Shown: one piece after another, positions 25,465 through 34,664 of the stretch | Layout of the letters: the number at the start of each line of letters is the position of its first letter | Position numbering within the stretch: the first letter of the stretch is position 1 | Assembly (NCBI GenBank): GCA_900548355.1 | Contig: URKR01000002.1 | Coordinates: 124,001-188,000 of the forward strand | DNA length: 64,000 nt | Reading direction: 5' to 3' | Origin: an uncultured Oscillospiraceae bacterium | GTDB taxonomy: Bacteria; Bacillota; Clostridia; Oscillospirales; Ruminococcaceae | Notes under the pieces: model-generated | Databases searched by the model: none | The model's input: only the letters and a program-made list of their open reading frames with translations | What the model was told of the DNA's origin: nothing | Made by a program: the position numbers and the translations under genes

Positions 25465-27434
25465 CACAGCGCGCCTCCTTTCGCAATGCCGACAATGGCA
25501 AAGATTGTTTCGGCATAGGGCGCCGGCAGGTGCCCGACGCCTTCCCCGATAATCATGCAGAGCATCACGATTATCACGCCGGTTGAAACAATCACCGACG
25601 GCCGCATCAGCCGCCGCATACCGAACTCAAACCGCAGATACCAGTTGCTCAGGTAAAGGTGCTCCGGTTCGCCAAAGCTGTTGACAAAATAGGTGTTGTC
25701 GCCCTCGTTTGCGCCGCCCATATAAATTGGCACATAGTCGCGGTGCGCCGAGCGTGTCAGCATGAACATCAGGGTCGGGACAAACAGCACCGATACCAGC
25801 ATGATCGCCATTGTTGTCAGCACATCCATCGAAAGCACCTCGTGCGCATCGCCGAACAGGGTGCGGATGATGGGGTCAACCACCCGGGAAGAAACAAGCG
25901 GAAAGCACAGGCAGAGCAGCAAGGTCGCCGCCGCATGCACAAACATCGACAGGTATTGATCGGGGTGGGTTTTGTCGTACACAGGTTCCTTGGTATGGTG
26001 CAGCGAGACAAGCTTGCTGAGCCATTTGGTCCAGTAAAGCATGGTGGTGCCGCTGCCATAGGCCAAAAAGATCACGAGCAGATAGTTGTCTGCATCTACG
26101 AAGGATTTCAGCGCCACCCACTTGGAAATCAGCATGCCAAACGGCGCCAGATACATCCCTGCAATACCGATGCCCATAATATAAGTCAGTTTGGGCAGCC
26201 GCAGCAGCAGCCCGTGCATCGATTCAATATCCCGGTTGCCGATGCTGTTTTCGATCGAGCCAACCGCCTGGAACAGCATGGATTTTGCCACCGAGTGGAA
26301 AATCATCAGCAAAACAGCGGCCCAGACCGTCTCTTGCACCCCAATCCCGGCGCAGGCCACAATCAGGCCAAGGTTGGAGATGGTGGAAAAGGCCAGAACC
26401 TTTTTGCCGTCGTTTTGGGCAATGGCCATCATGCTCGCCGTAATAAAGGTAAAACCGCCTATAAAGGCTACCATCAGCCCGCCGGTGGTGCCGGCCAGCG
26501 CAGGCGCCAAACGGATCAGCAGGTAGACGCCGGCTTTGACCATTGTCGCACTGTGCAGCAGCGCGCTGGACGGTGTGGGCGCAACCATTGCACCGAGCAG
26601 CCAGGAAGAAAACGGCATCTGGGCCGATTTGGTCAGCGCTGCAAAGGCAAGCAACGCCACCGGGATCACTGCGCCGAGCATCACCACATCGCTCAGCTGC
26701 ACGGTGCCGGCGATCCTTGCCATATAGACAATCGCGATGGCGAACCCGAACCCGCCGAGCAGGTTCATCCAGAGCGCGCGAAAACTGTTGTTGACGGCCT
26801 CTTCGGTTTTGGTGTACCCGATGAGCAAAAAGGAGACAACGCTTGTGATTTCCCAGAAAAAGTACATCCAGATCAGGTTTTCGGAAAGCACAAGCCCGAA
26901 CATCGCGGCCAGGAACAAAAACAGCATCGAGAAAAAGAACCCGCTGCGGTCCGTGTATTCCGGGTGGTGCTCGTGGTAAGCCTGCATGTACCCCACTGCG
27001 TAGATGCAGATAAACCCACCCACAAACGCCGCAATCAGGCACAGCAGCATGGCCAGCCCATCCACCCGCATGTGGCAGGGGGCCGCCACCGGGTGGGTCA
27101 GCTCGCACCAGACCACCAGCAGCGTCTGCCCGGCAGAAAGCAGAATCACCGGGTATTTGCGGTGCCGGATACTCAAAGCGATAATCAGGGCCATCAGGGC
27201 CAGTTCGCCGGCCATCATCGCAAGGTTGAGTCCTTCAGCAACCGGGCCGTCGGGATACAGCAGGATGATGCGCCGTCCGCCGGCGTACCAGCGGCCAAAC
27301 AGCACGGCGGTCAGCACCATCAAGCCGCCCGCTGCCAGATACACGGCCCGGCCCCGCATTTTGCGGCTGTGGAACAGCGGCATCAGGATCGCGGCCAGCG
27401 CCGGCCAGGCGATCAGAATTGGTATAACACCCAT
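25464..27434 (-). CDS. echA: Hydrogenase ion-translocating membrane subunit EchA (NuoL/MrpA-like)
   Basis: 656 residues with about sixteen helices. The run FFWEITSVVSFLLIGYTKTEEAV and the segment SSWLLGAMVAPTPSSALLHSATMVKAG are signature sequences of the antiporter-like subunits of complex I and Ech. The subunit is expected to pump H+ or Na+ when ferredoxin is oxidised. The start at 27434 is preceded by AAAGGG; an upstream in-frame extension crosses the promoter. It is first in the echABCDEF operon and divergent from hypA. Confidence 0.93.
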   Translation of the reverse strand: MGVIPILIAWPALAAILMPLFHSRKMRGRAVYLAAGGLMVLTAVLFGRWYAGGRRIILLYPDGPVAEGLNLAMMAGELALMALIIALSIRHRKYPVILLSAGQTLLVVWCELTHPVAAPCHMRVDGLAMLLCLIAAFVGGFICIYAVGYMQAYHEHHPEYTDRSGFFFSMLFLFLAAMFGLVLSENLIWMYFFWEITSVVSFLLIGYTKTEEAVNNSFRALWMNLLGGFGFAIAIVYMARIAGTVQLSDVVMLGAVIPVALLAFAALTKSAQMPFSSWLLGAMVAPTPSSALLHSATMVKAGVYLLIRLAPALAGTTGGLMVAFIGGFTFITASMMAIAQNDGKKVLAFSTISNLGLIVACAGIGVQETVWAAVLLMIFHSVAKSMLFQAVGSIENSIGNRDIESMHGLLLRLPKLTYIMGIGIAGMYLAPFGMLISKWVALKSFVDADNYLLVIFLAYGSGTTMLYWTKWLSKLVSLHHTKEPVYDKTHPDQYLSMFVHAAATLLLCLCFPLVSSRVVDPIIRTLFGDAHEVLSMDVLTTMAIMLVSVLFVPTLMFMLTRSAHRDYVPIYMGGANEGDNTYFVNSFGEPEHLYLSNWYLRFEFGMRRLMRPSVIVSTGVIIVMLCMIIGEGVGHLPAPYAETIFAIVGIAKGGAL

Positions 27435-27486
27435 AAGATACGCCCTTTCTCGAATACTTCCGTCTATTGTGACGAATTCCGCACCC

Positions 27487-27515
27487 ATTATAGACCTGTG
27501 CGTCGGAATTTACAA
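27487..27515 (-). promoter_or_regulatory. Promoter of the ech operon
   Basis: On the minus strand: TTGTAA (27515-27510), 17-nt spacer, TATAAT (27492-27487), 53 bp before the echA start. Confidence 0.75.
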
Positions 27516-27599
27516 GGGGATGGCAACGCATCTGTTTATTTTTTCACAACTTTTTCTGTGCGTCCCAGGTGGGCTCTGGCATTTTCGAACGGCCGGTGC

Positions 27600-27605
27600 T
27601 ATAAT
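27600..27605 (+). promoter_or_regulatory. -10 element of the hyp operon
   Basis: TATAAT at 27600-27605, 37 bp before the hypA ATG. No good -35 is seen (best TGGCAT at 27577-27582), so an activator or weak basal transcription is possible. Confidence 0.5.
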
Positions 27606-27641
27606 GGCTTACGAACCCGCCAGGGGAAAAGGGGGCCGCCG

Positions 27642-28028
27642 ATGCACGAACTTTCGATCACACAAAGCATTTTGGATATTTCGCTGCGCGCGGCCGAAGC
27701 GCGGCACGCTGCCCGCATCCGGGTTATCCGGCTCAAAATCGGGGCGTTTTCCGGCGTTGTTCCGGACTGTGTGCAGATGTACCTGGATGTGCTCGCCAAA
27801 GGCACGATTGCCGAAGGCGCGAAGATCGAAGCCGAAACCGTGCCGCTCAAAGTCCGCTGCAATGCCTGCGGCCGTGAAGCGGAGATTGACCGCCGCCACA
27901 TAGCCTGCCCGCATTGTGGCAGCGTTGACCTGCACCGCCTTTCCGGGCGGGAATTGCTTGTAGACAGTTTGGAGGTTGATCCCCAACATGGAAATCAAGG
28001 TTCTGCATCAGGTGATGGAATGGAATGA
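27642..28028 (+). CDS. hypA: Hydrogenase nickel incorporation protein HypA
   Basis: 128 residues. The MHELSIT start supplies the nickel-binding His2, and CNACG ... CPHCG is the zinc site. HypA delivers nickel to the large subunit together with HypB. It runs about 12 residues past the usual end (SLEVD), and that tail overlaps hypB by 41 nt. The start at 27642 has only a G-rich stretch as ribosome binding site. It begins the hypABFCDE operon. Confidence 0.93.
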   Translation: MHELSITQSILDISLRAAEARHAARIRVIRLKIGAFSGVVPDCVQMYLDVLAKGTIAEGAKIEAETVPLKVRCNACGREAEIDRRHIACPHCGSVDLHRLSGRELLVDSLEVDPQHGNQGSASGDGME

Positions 28029-28644
28029 AGATGTCAGCGCCGCGGTGCGCGAAACGCTGCGCGCCCACAAGGTATGCCTTGTCAACGTCATGGGCAGCCC
28101 CGGCGCAGGCAAAACAAGCCTGATTACCGAGATGATCCGGCGGCTGCGTGGCAGCTTTTCAATCGGCGTGATTGAAGGGGACATCACGGGCCAGATCGAC
28201 GCCGAAAAGATTGCGGCTTTGCAGATTCCGGCCGTGCAGCTCAATACCGACGGCGCCTGCCACATTGAGGCGATGAGCATCCAGCACATTCTGCCGCAGT
28301 TTGATCTTGATGCAACAGACCTGCTGTTTGTTGAAAATATCGGCAACCTTGTCTGCCCCGCTGAGTTTGACATCGGTGAAAACTTCCGCCTGACCGTCCT
28401 CAGCATCCCCGAAGGGGATGACAAGGTGGCCAAGTACCCGCTGATGTTTACCGACACTGACTGCCTTGCCCTTACAAAATGCGATATGCTCCCATATTTT
28501 GATTTCGACCTCAACCGCGTCGCGGCCGATTACCGCGGCGTCAACCCGCAGGGCCCCCTGTTCCGGTTGTCCACCCGCAGCGGGGAAGGGCTCGACGCTC
28601 TGGCTGAGCACCTGGCGGGCCGGGTGCGTGCGGCGCTTGCATGA
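27988..28644 (+). CDS. hypB: Hydrogenase nickel GTPase HypB
   Basis: 218 residues. The P-loop is GSPGAGKTS, then GDITGQID (switch region), VENIGNLVCP and the guanine-specificity motif LTKCD. There is no His-rich N-terminus, so it has little nickel storage capacity and acts as a GTP-dependent nickel switch. The ATG at 27988 lies 12 bp after GGAGG (27971-27975). Its stop overlaps the hypF start (ATGA). Confidence 0.95.
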   Translation: MEIKVLHQVMEWNEDVSAAVRETLRAHKVCLVNVMGSPGAGKTSLITEMIRRLRGSFSIGVIEGDITGQIDAEKIAALQIPAVQLNTDGACHIEAMSIQHILPQFDLDATDLLFVENIGNLVCPAEFDIGENFRLTVLSIPEGDDKVAKYPLMFTDTDCLALTKCDMLPYFDFDLNRVAADYRGVNPQGPLFRLSTRSGEGLDALAEHLAGRVRAALA

Positions 28645-30956
28645 ACCGGCTGCACATCGAAATCGCCGGCATTGTGCAGGGGGTGGGGTTCCGGCCTTTT
28701 TTGCACCGCCTGGCCAGGCGGGAACATCTGGCCGGCTGGGCGCGCAACACCCCGGCCGGCGTGGAGCTGGAACTGGAAGGCGATGCGCCCGCGCTTGACC
28801 GGTTTGTGCACACCGTGCGGGACGCGCCGCCTCCTCTTGCGGTGGTGGAAGATGTGCGTGCTCTGCCAATGCCTGCGCCGGCCGGCTACCGGGGGTTTGT
28901 CATCCGGCCCAGCAGGTCGGGCGCAGCGGCCACGCTCGCTTCGCCCGACCTTGCGCCTTGCCCGGCCTGCCTGCGTGAGCTGTATACTATCGGCGACCGC
29001 CGGTACCTGTATCCGTTTATCAATTGTACCGACTGCGGCCCGCGTTTTTCAATCCTTCTCGCGCTGCCCTACGACCGCGCCAACACCTCAATGGCAGGCT
29101 TTGCCATGTGCCCGGCCTGTGCGGCCGAATATGCCGACATTGAAAGCCGCCGCTACCATGCCCAGCCGGATTGCTGCCCAGTCTGCGGCCCGCAGGCATA
29201 TTTTCTGGACGCCGCGGGACGCCCGCAGCAGGGAGAGCCGGTCGCCCTGGCCCAGCAGGCGCTGGCGGCAGGAAAGATTGTTGCAGTCAAGGGGACAGGC
29301 GGGATTCATCTGGCGTGCGATGCCTGCAACCTGGATGCCGTGCAGCGGCTGCGCCGGCGCAAACATCGCCCCGAAAAGCCGCTTGCGGTGCTGTGCCGCG
29401 ACCTGAAGGCGGCAGAAACGTTCTGCCATGTCACGCCGGAGCAGGCGGCGCTTCTGCAAAGCCCGCGCGCACCGATTGTGCTTTGTGATAAGCATGACCC
29501 TTCGGCTTTTTTGATGCTGAGTGTCAACGCCAGGATTGGGCTGATGCTGCCGTATACCCCGCTGCATGTCCTTCTTGCAGATGGCCGATTCGGCGGCCCG
29601 GCGGCCCTTGTAATGACAAGCGCCAACCGGCCCGGCAACCCTGTGCTGGTTGACAACGCCGATGCGGTTGCCGCCCTGCAGGGGGTGGCGGATGGCTTTT
29701 TGCTGCACGACCGCCCCATCGTCAACCGCTGCGATGACTCGCTTATCGCGGCCTGGCAGGGACAGCCGTATTTCTTCCGCCGCAGCCGCGGCTACGCACC
29801 CCAGCCGCTGACCATGCCCGATACCACAGCGGACGGCCTGCTCGCCTTTGGGGCGGAACAGAAGGCGGGGTTCGCGGCCGGCCGCGGCAGCCATGTCTTT
29901 GTCAGCCAGTATATCGGAGATCTCAAGAACGCTGAGACGCTCGATCACTACCGCGCTGCCTGGAGGGGCGCCGCGCGGCTTTTCGGGCTGAAACCGCGCG
30001 CGCTGGCCTGTGACCTGCACCCGGACTATGCTTCGACCCGAGAGGCGGAGACGATGGCGGCGGCACAGAACCTGCCGCTGCTGCGGGTTCAACACCATTG
30101 GGCCCATATGGTTTCCTGCATGGCGGATAACCGGCTTTCCGGCGAGGCGTTCGGCATCATATGGGATGGCACCGGCCTGGGCCTGGATGGAACCGTCTGG
30201 GGCGGGGAATTCCTGGCCGGCGGGGCGGCCGGCTTTGCGCGGTGCGGTTCCATACGCGCCATCCCGCTGCCGGGCGGGGATGCGGCGGTCAAGCAGATCG
30301 GCCGCACCGGCCTTGCCCTGGCTTGGGATGCGGGCCTGCCGGCGGCCGAGCTTGAAGCGCTGCCGCTTTGGCAGGCAATGCCGAACGCTTCGTCGCTCTG
30401 CACGATGCTGGAAAAGCAGATTGCCTGCCCGCTGGCCAGCAGCATTGGCCGGCTGTTTGACGGTGTGTACGCCCTGCTGACCGGCCGTGCCGTCATTGAT
30501 TACGACGGTGAGGCCCCGGCACTGCTCGAAGCGCTGGTCAGGCCCGGAACGCCGGGCCGCAGGTACCCGGTTTCCTTTTATAAGGAAACCGATGGCCTGC
30601 GCCGGTTTGATACCCGCCCGCTTATTGCCGCCATTGTGGCGGATTGCAAGGCAGGTGTGGCGCCGGCGGCGGTTGCGCGCGGTTTTCTCGATGCGCTGTG
30701 CCGCATGGCGGTTGACCAATGCCGGGTGCTGAACCCCGAACGACGCCCGGTTGTACTGTCGGGCGGAGTATTTTTGAACCTGTATCTTCTGCACGGTGTG
30801 ACCCGCCTTCTCACCGAGGCTGGCTATACCGTGTACACCCACCACCGCGTTTCCACCAGCGACGAAGGGATCGCCCTTGGCCAGCTGGCCATTGCGGCAG
30901 TCTATAGGAGGAAACAAAATGTGTCTTGCCGTACCGCTTCGGATTGTATCGGTTGA
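28641..30956 (+). CDS. hypF: Carbamoyltransferase HypF
   Basis: 771 residues, the usual length. Domains in order: acylphosphatase (about 1-90, with GVGFRPF), zinc-finger pair (CPACLRELY ... CTDCGPRFS ... CPACAAEY ... CCPVCGP), YrdC-like domain (about 200-380) and Kae1-like domain (about 390-740, HHWAHMVSCMADN and GTGLGLDGTVWGGE). It makes the thiocarboxamide on HypE from carbamoyl phosphate, the source of cyanide ligands. Its last 38 nt overlap hypC. Confidence 0.96.
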   Translation: MNRLHIEIAGIVQGVGFRPFLHRLARREHLAGWARNTPAGVELELEGDAPALDRFVHTVRDAPPPLAVVEDVRALPMPAPAGYRGFVIRPSRSGAAATLASPDLAPCPACLRELYTIGDRRYLYPFINCTDCGPRFSILLALPYDRANTSMAGFAMCPACAAEYADIESRRYHAQPDCCPVCGPQAYFLDAAGRPQQGEPVALAQQALAAGKIVAVKGTGGIHLACDACNLDAVQRLRRRKHRPEKPLAVLCRDLKAAETFCHVTPEQAALLQSPRAPIVLCDKHDPSAFLMLSVNARIGLMLPYTPLHVLLADGRFGGPAALVMTSANRPGNPVLVDNADAVAALQGVADGFLLHDRPIVNRCDDSLIAAWQGQPYFFRRSRGYAPQPLTMPDTTADGLLAFGAEQKAGFAAGRGSHVFVSQYIGDLKNAETLDHYRAAWRGAARLFGLKPRALACDLHPDYASTREAETMAAAQNLPLLRVQHHWAHMVSCMADNRLSGEAFGIIWDGTGLGLDGTVWGGEFLAGGAAGFARCGSIRAIPLPGGDAAVKQIGRTGLALAWDAGLPAAELEALPLWQAMPNASSLCTMLEKQIACPLASSIGRLFDGVYALLTGRAVIDYDGEAPALLEALVRPGTPGRRYPVSFYKETDGLRRFDTRPLIAAIVADCKAGVAPAAVARGFLDALCRMAVDQCRVLNPERRPVVLSGGVFLNLYLLHGVTRLLTEAGYTVYTHHRVSTSDEGIALGQLAIAAVYRRKQNVSCRTASDCIG

Positions 30957-31146
30957 TGGCAAATGGGCGGTGGGCCAGGCAAATGGCCTGACCCAGAACC
31001 TGCGGGTGGATTTTCTGCCCGGCATCGCGCCCGGAGACTATGTAATGGTACACGCCGGCTTTGCCATTGAAAAGCTGACCCCGCAGCAGGCCGCCGAAAA
31101 CCTTGCCTGCATCCAGGAGGCCATCCATGCCTTGGGAACTGAATGA
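30919..31146 (+). CDS. hypC: Hydrogenase assembly chaperone HypC
   Basis: 75 residues starting MCLAVP; Cys2 is the essential residue that holds the Fe(CN)2CO unit with HypD. The start at 30919 is 8 bp after AGGAGG, within the end of hypF. It ends 20 nt into the hypD coding region. Confidence 0.95.
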   Translation: MCLAVPLRIVSVDGKWAVGQANGLTQNLRVDFLPGIAPGDYVMVHAGFAIEKLTPQQAAENLACIQEAIHALGTE

Positions 31147-32233
31147 GGCAGCCTTCCGCGCGCCGGCGCAGGCCGCTGCGCTGGTGCGGGCCATCCGTGC
31201 CCACACCGACCCGGCCCGCCCGCTGCGGCTGATGGAAATCTGCGGTACCCACACCATGGCGATTGCCAAGGCCGGGTTGCGCGGCCTGCTTGCGCCCGGC
31301 GTACAGCTGCTTTCGGGGCCTGGGTGCCCGGTTTGTGTCACGCCGACCGGCGCCATCGACGCGGCGCTGCAACTGAGCGAGCGGCCCGGCGTGACGATTG
31401 CCAGCTATGGGGATCTTTTGCGGGTGCCAGGTTCCTGCAAAGGAGACACGCTGCTGCGTCGCCGTGCGCTTGGCGCGCAGGTTCTGACAGTCTACTCCGC
31501 GATGGAAGCGGTGGAGGCAGCGGCGGCTAACCCGCAGCAGCAGATTGTTTTTCTCGGCGTTGGGTTTGAGACAACCGCCCCCGGAACCGCGGCCTGCATC
31601 CGGGAAGCGGCCGAGCGCGGCCTCCCGAACTTTTCGGTGCTCAGCCTGCTCAAACGCACCGAACCGGCGCTGCGCGCCCTGATTGCCGCGCCGGATTTCG
31701 CCGTGGATGGCTTTCTTTGTCCCGGCCATGTTGCGGCCGTTACCGGTGCGGCGGCGTTTGGGTTTCTGCCGGAAGAATATCGTTTGCCTGCCGTTGTCTG
31801 CGGATTTGAAGCGGGGGATATCCTGTATGCGGTCTGGCGGCTTGTCCGGATGCGGGAGCAAGGCTGCCCCGCACTGGAAAACGAGTATACCCGCCTTGTC
31901 ACGGACACCGGCAACCCGGCAGCCCGGGCTGCCATCGAAGCGGTGTTTGAACCGGTTGAGAGCGATTGGCGGGGCCTGGGGCGCATTCCGGCCAGCGGAT
32001 ATGCGCTGCGGCCGGCCTATGCGGCCTGGGACGCAGCCATAAAATTCGGCGTTGTGCCCGGCAGGGCCGCCGAAACGCCCGGGTGCCGTTGCGGCGATGT
32101 GCTGCGCGGTGCCTGTGCTCCGGCCGATTGCCCGCTTTTTGGCAAGGCTTGCACCCCGGCGGAACCGGTCGGCCCCTGCATGGTTTCGGGGGAAGGGGCC
32201 TGTGCGGCGGCATGGAAATACCAAAACTTGTAA
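31127..32233 (+). CDS. hypD: Hydrogenase iron-cyanide assembly protein HypD
   Basis: 368 residues. EICGTHTMAI, SGPGCPVCVTP and the cysteine-rich C-terminal region (CRCGDVLRGAC, CPLFGKAC) supply the redox cysteines and the 4Fe-4S ligands of HypD. It is the scaffold on which Fe(CN)2CO is built. The ATG at 31127, preceded by CCAGGAGG, overlaps the end of hypC by 20 nt. Confidence 0.96.
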   Translation: MPWELNEAAFRAPAQAAALVRAIRAHTDPARPLRLMEICGTHTMAIAKAGLRGLLAPGVQLLSGPGCPVCVTPTGAIDAALQLSERPGVTIASYGDLLRVPGSCKGDTLLRRRALGAQVLTVYSAMEAVEAAAANPQQQIVFLGVGFETTAPGTAACIREAAERGLPNFSVLSLLKRTEPALRALIAAPDFAVDGFLCPGHVAAVTGAAAFGFLPEEYRLPAVVCGFEAGDILYAVWRLVRMREQGCPALENEYTRLVTDTGNPAARAAIEAVFEPVESDWRGLGRIPASGYALRPAYAAWDAAIKFGVVPGRAAETPGCRCGDVLRGACAPADCPLFGKACTPAEPVGPCMVSGEGACAAAWKYQNL

Positions 32234-32246
32234 AGGGGGAAGATAT

Positions 32247-33248
32247 ATGCAGCCGATCATCACGCTGGATTACGGCAGCGGCGGTCTGCGCACCGCCCAG
32301 CTTATTGAGGAAATTCTTGTCCCGGCTTTTTCCAATACCGCCCTGGCGGAACTTGGCGATGGCGCGGTGCTGCCGCCGCTTGAAGGCCCGCCGGTCTTTT
32401 CATCTGACAGCTTTGTCGTCAGCCCCTGGCGGTTCCCGGGTGGGGATATCGGAAAACTTGCAGTCTGCGGTACGGTCAACGACCTTTGCATGGCTGGCGG
32501 CGTACCCCGGTATCTGAGCTTTTCCCTGATTCTTGAAGAAGGCTTCCTGCTGGATGATCTCAAAACCATTGTGAGGTCTGCGGCAGACACCGCCCGCGCC
32601 GCCGGTGTGCAGATTGTCACCGGGGACACAAAAGTGGTCGAGCGCGGCCGCGGCGACGGAATTTACATCAACACGGCGGGGATCGGGGCGTTGCGTGCGC
32701 CGGGGCTTGGCCGCAGCGCCATCCGGGAAGGGGATGCTGTGCTCGTCAGCGGCAGTGTCGGCTGCCATGGCGCCGCCGTTTTAATGGCGCGCGGGGATCT
32801 GCCCTGTGAAGGCCGCCTTGTCTCGGATTGCCAGCCGCTGCACAGGCTCAGCGCCGCGGCGATTGCGGCGGGCGGGGTACGCATCCTGCGCGACCCTACC
32901 CGCGGCGGCGTTGCCACAACGCTCAATGAATTTGTGGAGGGCGGCCCGCTTGGCGTCGAGCTTGAGGAGGCGGCCATCCCGGTTGATCCGCCGGTTGCCG
33001 CCGCCTGCGACCTGCTCGGCCTTGACCCGCTCTATGCGGCCTGTGAAGGCAGGATGCTTGTCATCGCAGCGCCCGACCGTGCGGAAGAAATTCTCACCGC
33101 ACTGCGCCGCACCCCGGGCGGGGAAGGCGCAGCCCGGATCGGCCGGGTCAGTGCGTCGCGGCCGGGCCAGGTGGTGCTGCACAACGCTTTTGGCGGCAGC
33201 CGTCTGCTTACCAAGCTGACCGGCGCGCAGCTGCCGCGCATTTGCTGA
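32247..33248 (+). CDS. hypE: Carbamoyl dehydratase HypE
   Basis: 333 residues of the PurM-like family, with DYGSGG at the N-terminus, FSSDSFVV, and a C-terminal PRIC whose last cysteine accepts the carbamoyl group from HypF and is dehydrated to thiocyanate. The start at 32247 follows AAAGGGGGAAG. It closes the hyp operon, with a terminator about 20 bp later. Confidence 0.96.
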   Translation: MQPIITLDYGSGGLRTAQLIEEILVPAFSNTALAELGDGAVLPPLEGPPVFSSDSFVVSPWRFPGGDIGKLAVCGTVNDLCMAGGVPRYLSFSLILEEGFLLDDLKTIVRSAADTARAAGVQIVTGDTKVVERGRGDGIYINTAGIGALRAPGLGRSAIREGDAVLVSGSVGCHGAAVLMARGDLPCEGRLVSDCQPLHRLSAAAIAAGGVRILRDPTRGGVATTLNEFVEGGPLGVELEEAAIPVDPPVAAACDLLGLDPLYAACEGRMLVIAAPDRAEEILTALRRTPGGEGAARIGRVSASRPGQVVLHNAFGGSRLLTKLTGAQLPRIC

Positions 33249-33265
33249 ATACACTTTTTTACCAC

Positions 33266-33305
33266 ACCCGCTGGAAGGCGAAAACCTTCCGGCGGGTTCT
33301 CTTTT
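33266..33305 (+). terminator. Terminator of the hyp operon
   Basis: ACCCGCTGGAAGG pairs with CCTTCCGGCGGGT across CGAAAA, followed by TCTCTTTT. Confidence 0.8.
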
Positions 33306-33472
33306 ATGCGGCGCGGCGGGAGGCAGAATTTTACAAAATCTGGCAAATCTCCCCCGCATTTTACCGCAACCAGACCATCCTCATCAAAAATTTACATCTC
33401 TCTTTCCTGTGACACACAAAGCTTTACTCACATTTTACCCGGCTGTGGTGGCAATGTGACAACCGGAAATTC

Positions 33473-33507
33473 TATAATAGATACCGGCGGACAAGCCATC
33501 TGGCTTG
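33473..33507 (+). promoter_or_regulatory. Promoter -10 and palindromic operator of the sugar ABC operon
   Basis: TATAAT at 33473-33478 has no strong -35. CAAGCCA (33492-33498) is repeated inverted as TGGCTTG (33501-33507) with 2 nt between. The remaining gene-free sequence from 33306 to 33588 shows nothing else I can support. The palindrome is a candidate binding site for a sugar-responsive regulator not in this window. Confidence 0.5.
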
Positions 33508-33588
33508 AATGCGAAAAATGGTCATGACAACGAAAAATAGGGCGCTTGGCAGCAACGCGGGCGCTTTGGCAATGAGGTGCAATCAAGA

Positions 33589-34650
33589 ATGGAAATTTCA
33601 ATCCAGGGGCTGACCAAGGCATACGGCGATTTCAAAGCGGTGGACAATCTCAACCTTGAAGTGGCCGACGGCGAACTCGTCGGCCTGCTCGGCCCTTCAG
33701 GCTGCGGCAAGTCCACAACGCTGTTCATGCTGGCCGGCCTGACCGAGCCGACTTCCGGCAAAATCCTCTTCGGCGGCCAGGATGTCACCAAGATCCCGCC
33801 CGAAGACCGTGAGATCGGCCTTGTCTTCCAGAATTATGCGCTTTACCCGCATATGACGGTGCTGGAAAACATTACCTTCCCGCTGATCAACCGCAAAGTC
33901 CCGAAGGAGGAAGCCCGCCGCCAGGCGGAAGAAATCGCCAAGGTTGTTCACCTCGAAGGGCTGCTCAATCGTAAACCGAAGGCGCTGTCCGGCGGCCAGC
34001 AGCAGCGCGTGGCCATAGCCCGCGCGCTGGTCAAAAAGCCGAAGGTGCTTTTGCTGGACGAACCGCTTTCAAACCTGGACGCCAAGCTCCGTGTTGAAAC
34101 GCGGGAGGAAATCCGGCGTATCCAGCAGCAGGTCGGTATCACCACCCTGTTCGTTACCCACGACCAGGAGGAGGCCATGAGCATTTCGGACCACATTGCG
34201 GTCATTGACCACGGGGTGCTCCAGCAGTATGACAAACCACAGGCCATGTACCAAAACCCCTGCAACGTTTTTGTCGCAAACTTCCTCGGTATGCCGCAGA
34301 TCAACATGTTGGAAGCCGACATCACCGATGCGGGCGTGCTGCATGCCGGCGCGCTGCTGCGCGCGCGTGCCGATTTCCCGGACGGTATCCGGCTGCCGAA
34401 CGGGCATTACCGCATTGGCATCCGCCCCGAAGACTTTGAACTCAGTCAAAACGGTCTGCCCCAGGTGGCGGATCATGTGCGCATGACCGGCCGCGACCTG
34501 CTTGTCTTTTTCACCTTGGGCGATACGGCGCTGCGGCTGCTGGCCCATTCCGACCAGCCGATTGTCAAGGGCAGCGCGTTTGGGCTGCGGGTACGCCCCG
34601 GTCACCTGATTGTTTTTGGCAGCGATGACAAAGTGCTTGCCAAATGCTGA
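33589..34650 (+). CDS. Carbohydrate ABC transporter ATP-binding protein (MsmK/UgpC-like)
   Basis: 353 residues. Walker A is GPSGCGKST, signature LSGGQQQRV, Walker B LLLDEPLSNLDAKLR. The C-terminal 110 residues form the TOBE-type domain typical of MsmK/MalK/UgpC ATPases that energise sugar importers and can bind regulators. The start ATG at 33589 follows GAGGTG 9 bp upstream. It is first in an operon with two permeases, a lipoprotein and a metallohydrolase. Confidence 0.93.
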   Translation: MEISIQGLTKAYGDFKAVDNLNLEVADGELVGLLGPSGCGKSTTLFMLAGLTEPTSGKILFGGQDVTKIPPEDREIGLVFQNYALYPHMTVLENITFPLINRKVPKEEARRQAEEIAKVVHLEGLLNRKPKALSGGQQQRVAIARALVKKPKVLLLDEPLSNLDAKLRVETREEIRRIQQQVGITTLFVTHDQEEAMSISDHIAVIDHGVLQQYDKPQAMYQNPCNVFVANFLGMPQINMLEADITDAGVLHAGALLRARADFPDGIRLPNGHYRIGIRPEDFELSQNGLPQVADHVRMTGRDLLVFFTLGDTALRLLAHSDQPIVKGSAFGLRVRPGHLIVFGSDDKVLAKC

Positions 34651-34664
34651 GAGGGGGCAGGGAA

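Noticed and set aside
25659..27641. Long plus-strand extension upstream of hypA
   Set aside because: It is antisense to echA. The conserved HypA sequence begins at MHELSIT (27642).
33306..33527. A 73-codon ORF before the sugar ABC operon
   Set aside because: It spans the promoter and palindrome, has no ribosome binding site and no recognisable product.
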